Source: Gymnogyps californianus
Lineage: Eukaryota > Chordata > Aves > Accipitriformes > Cathartidae
Length of the DNA stretch: 64,000 nucleotides
Assembly: GCF_018139145.2 (NCBI RefSeq)
Contig: NC_059483.1
Span: 4,217,001 to 4,281,000, forward strand
Direction: 5' to 3'
Shown: positions 23,401 through 35,406 of the stretch, piece by piece
How positions within the stretch are numbered: position 1 is the stretch's first letter
How the letters are laid out: the number at the start of each line of letters is the position of its first letter
The notes under the pieces: model-generated
Database searches by the model: none
The model's input: only the letters and a program-made list of their open reading frames with translations
What the model was told of the DNA's origin: nothing
Position numbers and translations under genes: made by a program

Positions 23401-26400
23401 TACGGCTTGCTAGCCTCTAATGTGGGAGTGCAGAAAGTGTGTTAAAATGCAGATCCCCCTGCTTTCAGTGAAGGCTGTGGCAAGGTGTCTTTTAACTTCT
23501 GATCTCAGCAGTATCCGCTCTCCATTCGGCAGAACACTTAGGGATGTGATTTAGAAGGAATTAGAAAAATGAAAGACTTATTAGGGAAACAGATCTGTTA
23601 TTAAGGTCTGTTTATGAGTAATGAAAAGGGATAAAGTGATCAGACACTGAGTGAGTAGCATAGCTGAACTAAGGATGTTAAATGAATTTCCACAAAAATC
23701 TTGGTGAGTCTCCTTGAAATACACTATATTTAAGTGCATTTCACTTACGTACGTAACTGTTGCCTATTAACCCTATAAAGAAATGTTCCACAAGAAGATG
23801 AAGTAAAAAACTAAGGTTTTTAAATCTCCCGGATTTTTAGCCCAATTTTTAATAATTGCTTGCATCTTCAACAATTATGGTGGTTTGGACTTGAATTTCC
23901 TACTAAGATTAAGTTGCAAACATGTAAAAAACATTATTTGTGGTGGAAAATATGGACATAGATTATATAATGAAATGCAACGTATATAATGAAGGTAAAA
24001 TCATAGAAACCGAAGCTGGTACATAATGAGAAGTGAGAGTGGAAACTCTTATTGTTGTTTCACCTAATGATAAAGTCTTTGCTGTGGAGCTGTAAAGTCA
24101 TACTGAGATCAGTGTGTTGAACATCTTAATTCCTAACCAACTACCTGATCCAAAATGTTTTAATTCCGTGAAAGGCTTTCCATCAGCATCAACTTTCAAT
24201 CTAGAATGAAAAGGCCCAAGATGTGCGTTTGAAATGCAGCCAGTTAGACTTCCTAATTTGTTGTCATGCCAAGTTGAAACATATTTTAGGGGAGAAAAAA
24301 GGCTCAAATGCCGTTTTCAAATCTATTTTATCCCTTATATTTCAAAAAGGTTCAATTACATGTCCATTATGGTAGCAGACAATATGCCATTTTATCTGTT
24401 GAGAAGTTGCCGTATTTCATATGTTACCTTTTGCCCATAATCAAAAGAATTCCATGTATTTATTTGTTGCTTAATTTTTTTTTAGACATTAACATAAAAT
24501 AATTAGTACTGCTCCTTCGTACCAAGTAAAACATTTTATGTGCCAAAGTATTTCTGGTTTGTACTCTAATTAGAGAAATTTTGACTTGAACAAGAAGATA
24601 GGCAATCAATGTACTAAGTAGAAGAGCAGCTGTTATCAATATCCTCTGTTTTCAAATAGATGGGGAAGCGCAAGATACCAGTGAGGTGATTACAGTAAAT
24701 GGTTGCAAAAGTGCACAATCTTTTGAGTTTTGTTGGTAGTGTGGGAAAGGTGAACTTTCTGGAAGATTCAATGCAGTTTTGTGGGTATTTATACGCAGAG
24801 CCTTCCAGGCTTGACAAAGATCTTTGGCGAAGTTATGTGGTGTTGGCTGGGAAACACCGTGCCTTGGCAACCGCTCTCCTCCCCAGTCCTTGTTTATGAA
24901 TTAACAGTGGAGTCTTTTGTTGAGGGGGAAAAAAAAAGGATTGTGAAGTAATGATTCAAAATAATGTGAAAGAACCCTTACTGTTGCATAAAACATTTGC
25001 ATTAAGTTTGGAATATGTGTGACTTGTTTGGCAGCCAGCACTGCAACCCAGGACGCAGTTCTTTCCAAATCAGTTGGTGAGTCTCAGCTGTGGATAGGAA
25101 ATTAAATGATGTCTTCAGGTATCCTAAGTAAAAGCAAACTTTTCTACTTATTACAAATACACTGCCTTAAAGCATACGTTATGAATCTTGTGTAACAGTA
25201 TGCATAAACTCTTTAAACCTTGGTAGTCTGGGAATCTATGGAAATAATGAAGAATTGTGCAGAGATTCTTGCCTGCTTTTGCATAAAGGCAGTGATAGAT
25301 GTGCTCTGGAAAATATTGTGGCTGAGCAAAGCTTGTTCATAGACAGTCTCTCCTAAGCCAGGGTTTATCTAGCAAAAAACAGTGAATAATTTAAAATAAT
25401 CTAGTACAGTGATTTGCTAATTCACACTAAGAGAGTTTCTACACCTCCCATAACACTTTGAAACAAACCAAAGGGGAACTTAAACTGCCCTTAACTTATT
25501 ATGTCGTTAAAGATATTTAAAGGTTTTGATTAAACATGAAAAAAATAAATCAGCCACAGATTGCTACATTCATGAAGGTTACATCCTGCACCCACAGAGT
25601 ATAATGACTTGTCTGCCCTACTATAAACTCTTATTTTCTCTTATTTTCTCTTCCTAGTGATATTTTTTCACCATTCAGAATTCCAGCCAGTTCATTTTCT
25701 TTCTCACCTTTACGTTTGAGAATAAGATTTATGCGTATTTGAACCAACTGATTTTTACTTTCCTTAGTGTATCCCATCTCCCCTCTGTCTTTTTCTATTG
25801 TGAATTTGATTAATACCGATCAGATAGGTACAATGCAGATGGAGAAATAAAAAGTTGGTTTTTTTCTTTTGAGGATTCCCTTAGGAAGGTCACAATCTTT
25901 GAAATGTTTTTGTTTGCTTTTAAGGGGAAAAGTGAGTGAGTTATCTGGGTAGCTGGTATGGATGTGGCTTGTTTCTATTTATTTGCACTTTCAGAATGGG
26001 CAAACTATTTCTAAAATTTATGAAAGTGAGAGGAAGTGATGATTATTTCAATAGTGCACTGAGTCCATACCTTACCAAATAATAAAATATACCTGTGACT
26101 ATAACCAAACAGAGCTGAAGATTTGCAACGAAATACTCCATATAGTCTATCCTGCTGATTATTTTTTCAGATGGTATTCTAGTTAGACAAGTTAGTGTAT
26201 TAACCTGTTTGACTATCTAAACTAGCCTAGACTAATACATACTTTTTACATAATTATAGATCAAAAAGACTTATTTTTTTGTCTTAAAAGACCATTGAGT
26301 ATGCTAGCGTAGGTACGTGGCACTCCTAGCAGGATATTAGGTATGAAAGACAAAATTCCACCAACTGAAAAATGTCAAAATTCTGTTAACAACATCTGAC

Positions 26401-26949
26401 ATCAATATGATTGAAACCATCATCTGTATCAGAGCAGATGGCATTGTTCTTCAGGATGCAATTAATATTTCACTATTTCTTTGTATAGGCATAAAAGAGA
26501 AGGCTGTATTCTCTCTCTAAGATTTACTTAATTTCATCTTTCTCTTGCGTCTGTTTTTCTTGGATTTGGCTGCTTTCATATTTCAGTGTACAATTTTGAG
26601 GCAAACAAAGTCTATAAACTGCATATGGAAGTAGTGATAAAAAAATAAGCATGCTGTTTGCAGAGAATAATCCCTGCTGAATTATCACTATATACCTTTG
26701 ATTAGAAAGGCAGACTCTGCTGGGATGAAATATGTGGAAAGCACTGTAACGTTGCATGGAGGGATGGGGATACGTGTGACGCTTTTCAGACTTCTTTCCC
26801 AGTTAAATATGCGTAAGTGCAAGATTATATCACTGCACCAGAAAATAGCATGAAGATATGAAGAACACTAAGTCGGTGATTAGTGATTATTTTGGACCAG
26901 ACTGTGGATGGGTGACAAAGCAGCGATGACTTAAGCACCTTCGGCTCCT

Positions 26950-26983
26950 CCCCTCCCTCTTCCCCCTGCACCCTCTTCCTCCC
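26950..26983 (-). other. Predicted G-quadruplex-forming sequence (minus strand)
   Basis: The plus strand has five C runs: 26950-26953, 26955-26957, 26962-26966, 26971-26973 and 26981-26983. The spacers are 1, 4, 4 and 7 bases, so the minus strand satisfies the usual rule of four or more G3+ runs with loops of 1-7. It sits in an otherwise A+T-rich region. Whether it folds in cells is not knowable from sequence. Confidence 0.7.
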
Positions 26984-27423
26984 ACTCCTGACTCCTGCCT
27001 CGGTTCTAATCCTAATTGTTAACAAGAATAATTAACTAAAACTCCCCCATACTTTTTAAGGTAGCCAAGCAATTTGCAAGGCGTTTGCTTGGGGTTGGCT
27101 TGATTCTTTTTTGGTACGGCTGCCAAAATGGAGGGAAAAAAATAAAAGGTCATTTTGCCTCCTGGCAGTTGGAGGGTTTAGCCAAAACCAGGCACCACTT
27201 CAGTAAGGCAAGAAGGATTTTTATTTGGTTTTCTTTTTTTTTTAAATTCATGAATCTTCTCTCCCACTGCATAAGCCCTGAATACAAATTTGTTTTATTG
27301 GCCATTTCACAGCTGTTGATTAAAATAGTTCATTACAAAACTGCAAATGTGCTTATTTGGAGGAGTTTCACTCAAAAGAATAGTCCAGTTCTCCCCCAAG
27401 TCAAATCCTGACAATAGATAGGG

Positions 27424-27536
27424 AATTAAATGACTCAGTGGTCAATTAAAATAATACATATGCAAAGTTTTTTCCAATGTAAAGACGGGGGAAGGAAGCA
27501 AATGAGAAGGGCGGTTAAAAGGTTAATTAAAGGTCA
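27424..27536. promoter_or_regulatory. Candidate enhancer-like motif cluster
   Basis: Within 113 bases there are several TAAT/ATTA homeodomain-type cores (GAATTAAA, GTCAATTAAAATAAT, GGTTAATTAA), a perfect AP-1 site TGACTCA (27431-27437), an octamer-like ATATGCAAAG, and TTAATTAAAGGTCA (27523-27536), whose AGGTCA half-site suits an orphan nuclear receptor. Individual motifs are common by chance; only their density is notable. Enhancer function is inferred. Confidence 0.2.
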
Positions 27537-30500
27537 AGTCGTGTCTCATAAAACATCGGGCACAGAAAAAAAAGCAACAAAAAGCTTACAGAATAAAATA
27601 AAAGAATAGCATAAAATTGATGATAAAAAGAAAAGTAGAAAAAGAAAGGAAGCTTGCAGTAGATATTAATATGAATAATAAAACATGTTTCAAATGCTTG
27701 TGGAAGAAGAACCTAATAAAGTAGAAAGCCAGGCCTCCAGGAGACAGCAAAACAAATTTATTGACTGAAGAAGCAGCCCTTGATAAATAATTAAAGAAAT
27801 TATTTGCTTCATTGTTCTCTGGGGAGCTCAAGGGACAGATGCTGGCAGCTGCTATGTATCTTCATGGATGCTGAAGGCAGTGTGTCACGGAGGGCTTACA
27901 GTATCTGTAGGGTGGGAGCGATGGAGTTGCAGCCAGGCACAACTCTTTGCACTGCTTGTGCAGGAATGGAAAGACATACACAGAGAAAAAGAGGGAACGG
28001 GAGATATATATGCACATAAATTGAAGCTTTTTTCCTAGACTTCTGGCTGTGGTGCTCGAACATGGACATTTTCTAAGTAATACAGTCCAAGCCACTGAGT
28101 TAGACAAGTCAATTGAAACTTATGTCTCAGAGAAAAAAATCCTTTCTTCATTTGTGTGAGCTAACAAGCAGAAACATGAAAAATAAAATCCGTGAGGACT
28201 GAAGCAGCTAGTAGTTTTTATCTGAATTAATAGCTTGGGGTAAATGTGAGGATCCTTCATAGCCCTTCTTGACCTGCTAACTTTGAATTAAACTACATTT
28301 TGCTGTCACTGTGATTTAACTTTCTGTTCATTGCCTCATGATTTAAGAATACACCTTTTCCCTGCTGAAAATACAGCTCGTGAGAGGAACTTGGGTTTCA
28401 GCTCAGTTGCTTAACATGTTGATAGTAAAGTCTACACTATACTGACTTTTCTTACTTTTTGGGGAGTGCTTGTTAAAAGACAATCTATTATATTCTAGTC
28501 TAAAAAGCCTTTGAAAGACAGGAAATAATGTACCGCTTGCAGAACTGGGTTTTTGAGATGTATTGAATTTGCTGTGTAAATGCACAGCCTTATTAGCTCC
28601 AAAAGAGAAATAATAGAAGGAGAGAGATTTTCATTGACAAATGATATCTTGGGTCATGAGTCAAAGATGCCTTCAAGAACATATCTAACCTGAAGTGCAT
28701 GAGTCGTTCTTGGGAAGAAATATTATACCTTCCTGAAAAGAAACCTCATTGTCTGCAAGTTAGTCTGCAGAAAGACATGGAACTGGCACAGGAGGAAGAG
28801 ATAAATGTAAGGAAAGGGTAAAGATTTTATTCTGCCCCTGTATGAAAATGTTAGACTCTTCCTTTGCTATTCAACTCTGTCTCCTCCTGTATCTCCTTTC
28901 TCTCTAAATCCATTTGCATTATTGCAGTTACGCCTGATGGGAAAAACATCACTAACTGTATTAGAAAAATACATGTATGGGGAAAACTGTATTAGATCAG
29001 ACAGTCAAGATCAGCCGTGCTAAAACATTAACAGAGAGGACATATAATGGTTTATGTGTCTCCCAGGATCTCTTCATGTCTGTCCACACTTGTACACAGA
29101 CAGAATGCATAAACTCAATGTGGACCAAATAAATAGCTTTCACTACTGAAGGGTGAGCATCCAACTCATGAGTGGTGGAGCACGGCACCGAGATGAGCCA
29201 GGCATGTCTGATCGTCTTCAGCAGTGGAAAATAAATTGATTCTGAACCTTTCACTGTGTCTGCTGTATTTTCCGCTTCATCTATCTGACTGTTTATATTT
29301 CATCTAACAATCGGGACATTCACCTCTCTGGGACTGTGCAACAGGCCTCGAGCTCTGGATCACGTAAAAATACGGTCACCCATAAGCAAACTCGTCTGCT
29401 GTCTCAGATGTTCCTCCAACCCCAGGAAATCCCCAGGAGCCTTTTGTTCTCCACTTCACCTGCAAAGTCTGCACTTTATGTTAAGTCTTCTGGCCTGTGT
29501 CACTGTCACCAGCCCAAGTGGGGAAGCTGGTGACCCAGGGCTGGGAAGCACGAGTGAAAAAAGCGAGCTGGTGCAATCCAAACAAAGTGTGATGGGCTGA
29601 CATGGGAGATGTTTATGACTGGTAACATACTTTGCAACCCTGGCAATCTACCGGGTTAGGGGACCAGCTATACCGGGAATATAATAAGTATTGTAAAAGA
29701 GCCTTCCTGGACTGTGCTGTAATATCAGTGATACTGAAAATACGCTATAAATCTCACTGAAGACCAACTAGAACACAAGCTATTGTTTCGTTTTTCAAAG
29801 ATGCAATGTTTCACTGTTTGCTTTCATTTCTTTCTGAGATGAAAGACAGACAAAACCAGCTTCTTTGGAAATGCCCTTTGTCACAGGAAGCTGAAGACGC
29901 CAAGGCAGAGGGGAGAGTCAAGCCCTGGATGTTTTGCCTGGAGCAAACAAGATTGAACAGGACAAAACTCCACTGGGGACACACCAACAAAATGGCTTGA
30001 GATGATAAAGAAATGAAAAATATCAGTGGTGGTTTTTTTGAAAAAAAATGTGTAATGGGAATTCTTGAAGCCTTGTAGAAGTTGCCAGCCTCAGGAGCCC
30101 TTGAGGTGGAGAAGCTTCCATCCCACTTCCACGTCTTGCTTAACATCCCCCTATAATCAAGGGAACAGAAACTCTCCAGGAGCCTAATGATCCCTGAGGA
30201 GCCTTTCTCTTTCTCATTGACTTCTCACCAATGAAACCAGGTGAGTTAAACATCCCTCCTCCCTATGCTGTTCCATTTCATTTTCTTCTCTCTCATGTCC
30301 AATCCAACTCAATATCTACTATTTAATTTTAACAAGACTGTAAAATGTTTCCTTTAAAAAATGTTGTTTTCTTCCACAGTGCTTCATTACGAGATCTGAA
30401 TTACTTGATCCCTTCCTTTTCTCTTGCTTGTTTTAGCCTCTTCGCTCCTCTCCTGTATTGATACTGGACAATAAAAAACATACAAAGCATGCAAACATTT

Positions 30501-31392
30501 TTTAAAAAACCCACTTTTTCCATTTGTGCCTCAGCCAGGGCACTGCAGCTTTTCACTTCTGCTCCTGTGAAGTGTCCAGATGTCACCTGAAAAAATCAAA
30601 AGTATGAAGAAGAAGCTGTACAGCTACATTTGAGGCATTTTTTTAAACTGGTGAGCTGTGGGCTCAGAAAAACTGTAAACATCTGTACTGAAATGCTGCT
30701 GTTGCTGGCTTTGCTTTAAAACTGTAGATATTCGGGAGAATTTTCCACTCTGTCACTGAGCTGTTCGGCTACTCCAGTGATGAGCTCAGTAGGAAAAAAG
30801 CTCTGCAGCTAGATAGATGAGATGGAAATGGTGGCATCATTGCACTGTATTAAACAAGCTCTATGATTACACTCGCTAGAGTTCCTCTTTGAATTTAATG
30901 GAAAACTTTATATTGATGGAATGCGTGATTAATAGGGATTTATAATAGAAGCTCTGTTAATGTGGAAAGCATATAAATCTCAGATATCTGTACCTATTGC
31001 CTGTCTTTACTAGATTGTTTTCACTTGGTTCAGGATTTAACTCTAGTAGGAAACAACTTTTGTGAACAAAAATCCGATGGCCATACCAAGAACACAGCAC
31101 CGCAATTTGCAACTTTGTTAAATAGTTACTTAAAAAGCCCTTCAGATTAATTGCAGCTGCAGGAAAAAATCAGATTAAAACACATGTTTATTCTCAGCTT
31201 TGGGAGGCTTCAGATTTAGCAGCCTCACTAATAGGTTACAGTGATAAAGGGTTTCTTCCTGACGTTAATGCAGTACCCTGTCTCAACCTGAGTCTGTAAA
31301 GCCAGCTCAGGACGTGACACAGTATAAATTGTTCGAATCCTTAAGCCTTTTTCATGCTTTTTTTTCCCCCCACAGCTTTTGCTATTGTAGAG
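27537..31392. other. Unannotated noncoding DNA
   Basis: No recognisable gene or transposon. A strong acceptor-like tract ends CCACAG at 31374, but the downstream sequence lacks a sustained open frame. The 30840-31000 stretch is A+T-rich and motif-dense and could be a conserved element, which cannot be judged from one genome. Confidence 0.55.
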
Positions 31393-31450
31393 CCATCCAC
31401 GGATTTACACTGGCATAAAACTGGTGTAAGAGGGTAGAAAATCAGGCTGC
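31393..31450. repeat. Ancient amniote repeat fragment (GGATTTACACTGG type)
   Basis: GGATTTACACTGG is followed after a short spacer by CTGGTGTAAG and then by GAAAATCAGGC. The first two form an inverted pair around the spacer. This resembles a short palindromic motif, 'ggatttacaccggtgtaactgagagcagaatcagg', that I remember as widespread in bird and reptile noncoding DNA. The family name is not known to me. Confidence 0.35.
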
Positions 31451-33077
31451 TGTTTTGTGTCTGGACTCCTCCAGTTTTGCATTTCCTCGGCTCCTCCTGG
31501 CCCCGGGAGCAGCATTGGGATAGACCTGGGACCAGCTTGGATGGCCCCTGCTGCGGGGAGACCTCCTGAGTCCTCAGTGTCCAAGCAAGCCAAGGCTGCA
31601 TGGTACCGTCACTTTTTTACTTGGGGTAGATGGATGTTAGAGGCTTCTGATTTAATTAACGTGCTAACCTAGTACTTGCACCAGAGGTACTTGGTATATA
31701 TAAAGTAAATTCACCAGCCAGTATACATGAGCTATTTCATTTTCCAGCCATTTCTGCCTTCTAGATCTTAGATTCAAACTGATTTTATAAGGTTTACTGG
31801 AGCTTCCCTGCTTCATGCCAGATGAGGGCTAGATCCATACGTATCTGAAAATATGGCTGATAGAATTCAAATGAAAAAAAAATCAAACCCAAATTAATCA
31901 AGTTTTCAATTTTCAATTAATTACATATTTTATTGATAGGAACAGAAGGAATCCACATTCCTGTTAAAGCTTTTTGGTCTGGCATATTGGGGTATTGATC
32001 AAAGTTGCTGAGAGAAATGGTTGCCTTTGTGGGAGATTGCCTGAATAAAGATTTCAGTACTGGGCTCTCCAGCACTTAAAATGTTTCATTACTCAAGATC
32101 CTGGAGTATGAAGATTCTTGCAGCGGATGTGTTTTGCACTGAAATGTAATTGAAACATATATCCTGGGCAAGAGATGCCTTAGACTATGCTGAAATAAAT
32201 ATGTTACATGGTAGACGGAGTTCATATTGAAATAGGTAAATGGCTTGCCTATTAAAACATGACATATTAAATCAGGTACATCACTGTGAAGACAGAGTTC
32301 TAGGCAGTGCATTGCCATAAATTTCTTTACAAAAGACAATTTTGCACTGCAAAATTTAAAGCCAAAGTCTTACTTACATCAGATACAATGTTTGGGGCAT
32401 AGTAAGACAGCATTGTCAAAGTGGAATCCTTCTAAATTAACATATTCCTTGATTAGGGTTTAGTTCTATGTCACTTGTTTAGCCAGACTGTTTTGCATGT
32501 GAAGCACATATACATAGTTGCAGCGTAAGAGGAAAAAGGTGTGACATGGAAAAGAAAGAAAGAAGGAAATGAATTCTCGGCCATGAACTGAGTTTCATTC
32601 ATGAAAATATCTATAAATTGTATTTTGGCATTTAGGCTAGTTCTTAGAAACCTCCGTTTATTCTACTTTTCTTTTTCTGCAGATTTGTGCATAGCAGAAA
32701 AAAAGTGTAGGACAATTATTCCACATATAAAATGCTTTTGCAATTAGTATAGGCACAAAAGAGAAGGTGCTATTTTAAAAATTCAGCTCTCATCTTTATC
32801 TCAAATGCTGATGTCTTAAATTCTTCCAGTACAAATCCGCAGTCACTTTTCTTGCTCTAGTTTTAAAGATTATATATAAGTGTCTAAATTAATACCCATT
32901 ATTTCTTTTAAGTACTACTTAAGCGAGGTTGAGAGCAGTCTGAGGCAAACACTTAAGTAAAATGAGTGTCTCCATGTCAGTCAAAGTTAGTGTGTTTGCA
33001 AAGAGATGAAGCAGCATGCTGATTTATTCACATATATATCACAACAATCTTTTTTTCTTTTCTTTTTCCATTACTAG

Positions 33078-33316
33078 ATAGCGGTGCAGTGCAATATTTT
33101 GTATGTCAAAATAAGAAAATGTTCTATCCACATTCCCTTCCCCAGGGTTTGAATTTGCCTGTCAACCGACCAGAAGACAGAGCTGATAATGGTAAAGACT
33201 CAGCAGAATTCCCTTCCCTGAAAATAACTGCATATGAATTCTTCATAGGAACAGTCCTCAAAATACCTGCAGGCTGGGACCCCGGTCCAGCACAGTACTT
33301 AGCAGCGTGTCTTTGA
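33078..33316 (+). other. Candidate exon / open frame behind an acceptor-like site
   Basis: A T-rich tract (33049-33069) is followed by TTACTAG at 33071-33077. The frame entering from the acceptor is open to a stop at 33314-33316 and reads SGAVQYFVCQNKKMFYPHSL at its start. A possible donor, AATG|GTAAAG, lies at 33189/33190. I do not recognise the peptide and it has no evident domain. Chance is a reasonable explanation. Confidence 0.12.
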
Positions 33317-33488
33317 CTTAAAGTTCCACCTTCGTTTCACTAGTCTCACCCATTCAAAAGAAAAAAAAGTAGTTTTCTTTCCTTTCTAAAATGCACTGAA
33401 ATGCAGCCCCTGAAATTTCAAGCACAGATGATTTTTATCCATGCTGCTGGAGAAAAAAAAGAGGTGTTGTTTTTCTTGATAGCTTTTT

Positions 33489-33499
33489 CCCCCCCCCCC
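33489..33499. repeat. C11 homopolymer in a pyrimidine tract
   Basis: Eleven C residues follow five T residues and precede TCCTCTTTGG. Confidence 0.9.
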
Positions 33500-35128
33500 T
33501 CCTCTTTGGCTTTGGAACACAAATGATGTCCCAGCTGGATGAGCAAGCCAGTAAGGTCAGTTGGACCACTGATCCCTGCTCACCCTGGCTGCGACTCCTG
33601 CATCACCACCTCAGTTCCTCCTCTCCGTGCCTTGCAGGGTAAGACTTTATGCTATAGGGCTAGTATTACTTCTCTGCAATCACAGACAAGAACATTTTGT
33701 TTTAATTTAAGACTCTATTTGAAAAAGAATATGATAGTTTCCCTGGCTTGAACAATAGCAAAGCCACCGTAAATCCTGAGACAAATGGTAGACTGATGTA
33801 GAGAAATGTTTGGAGGCCCTCACTGGGAAAGGTAGTACAGCGCTTTTCTGTGTCTTCCCTTATGACCAATGAATCACAGCAACTGGGATGTGGATTTGTG
33901 AGCAAAACATTGCATGTTTGACCCAAAGTTTCATGGTTGGCTTCTCCCAGCTGTTTGCTTGGGTCCTGCATGATAAGACAGATGCCAGTTGTTATGGAGA
34001 GAAATTCATGGCACTTGAAGAAAGAATATGAATCACGAAAGCCAGCGTTTGGATCTGTTATTTATGTCCCCCAGTGGGAGCTATTTCCCTCGGAGCTCTG
34101 CCGGTGGGACTCAATAACAAGGTGAATTTGGGATGGTGTGACAAGAGAAGCACCTTCTGTCACTTCTCGTGCATTTGGACAACCCTTCTTTCCCACATAA
34201 AGAAGTACACTACTGGAGTTAAAAGGAAAGGGGGATTAAATGTGGAGAGATGGACTGCTGATGGCAGCCCTGCAACAGATATAGTGACTAAAGGCTGCAG
34301 ACTCCATCCGAGTAATTGCAGAGTTCCCAAAGAGTTGTAACTAATAAAGATGATGAGTCAACATGGATCCTTTATATTTTGTCTTTCTTTCCACACGCCC
34401 GCAAGAATGACATCATGAACCATTAAATAATATCCATATCCCAGGACAGATTTGCTATTGGGGCATATTATCATAGCTCCACCGTAAATATTAGTTCTGT
34501 GTCAGTAGGAGCTTCTTGTGCTGTCTTACAGGCTCACATTTCTCACGCCTGTCTAAGAGCAGGCTCTATTTCAGTGATGAACGAGGAAATTGTGATGGTA
34601 AACAAGTCTTTGATCTAGCAGAAAAAAAGATATTAAAAAGATTTTGCTGAAGTGAGGCTAATTCAAATTTGAAACAAACATTTCTAGCCATTAAAATAAC
34701 TTATCTTGGAATTAAATGGACTTTCTGCTCTGCGATACCCTTGAATCAAAAGCAGTCGACTTTAAGAAAGTACAACCAAAGAGTATGGGCTTGATGAACA
34801 AATTACTGATTAAAGCTGTTCAGCCCACGTTATCCAATGTGACAGACAGTGATTGTAGTGGTTTGATCTAAAAATCAGGGGGGTTTATTATTCTCATGTA
34901 TATTCCGTAGTTTAGAAATTAGTTTTGGAGATGTTCAAATATTGTGTTCTGAATAAGCAGCAACTGGTTATTCCTATGCTGAAAATGTTAAGGAGAGACT
35001 AAGAACTGTTTTTATCCCATGTTCAGTATCTGGAGAGAATATGCATGACAGTTAAGAAGAAAATGGTGATCTAAGTAAGAGAAATGATGGAAGCTTTCTC
35101 CTGGGAAGGAGAATGGAAGAAAAACACC

Positions 35129-35144
35129 AAAAAAAAAAAAAAAA
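35129..35144. repeat. A16 homopolymer
   Basis: Sixteen A residues lie between ACACC and TGGAAAAG, within a generally purine-rich stretch. Confidence 0.9.
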
Positions 35145-35360
35145 TGGAAAAGAAACAGTAATAGCTAGCCCAATAGCATGAGAGAATATTTTGCTGGTTT
35201 TAATGATTTTAAATTTTACTGTCGTTTCATGCCTGAAAAGTCTTGAATGTTTTGTTGTTGAACTCAGTTTTGCACTTCATCATTAATGTTGAAGGATAAT
35301 TCCACTGTCTTTACTTTGTAAAGAGGATGAAGAAAAACTCTCTGGCTCCTGCTGGCTGGA

Positions 35361-35406
35361 AATCAATGACAGTTTTACCACTGATTTCACTGGAAGCAGG
35401 ATCAAA
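35361..35406. repeat. Ancient amniote repeat fragment (tgacttcaatgg type)
   Basis: AATCAATGACAGTTTTACCA followed by CTGATTTCACTGGAAGCAGG and ATCA resembles the remembered motif 'aagtcaatggcaaaactcccattgacttcaatgggagcaggatc'. A related core, TTGATTTCAATAGAAGC, occurs at about 19629. It is too short for a confident family call. Confidence 0.35.

Larger units (their letters stand above)
16790..26940. other. Unannotated noncoding DNA
   Basis: Mostly A+T-rich unique-looking sequence with a pyrimidine-rich stretch at about 20085-20190. A 114-codon minus-strand frame (21083-20739) has no recognised product. A degenerate RFX-like X-box, GCCTTGGCAAC, lies at 24861-24871. No gene, RNA gene or clear transposon was found. 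Confidence 0.55.

Noticed and set aside
24859..24872. RFX X-box-like GTGCCTTGGCAACC as a regulatory site
   Set aside because: The right half-site is perfect, but the left half matches only 4 of 6 positions; such matches are expected several times in 64 kb.
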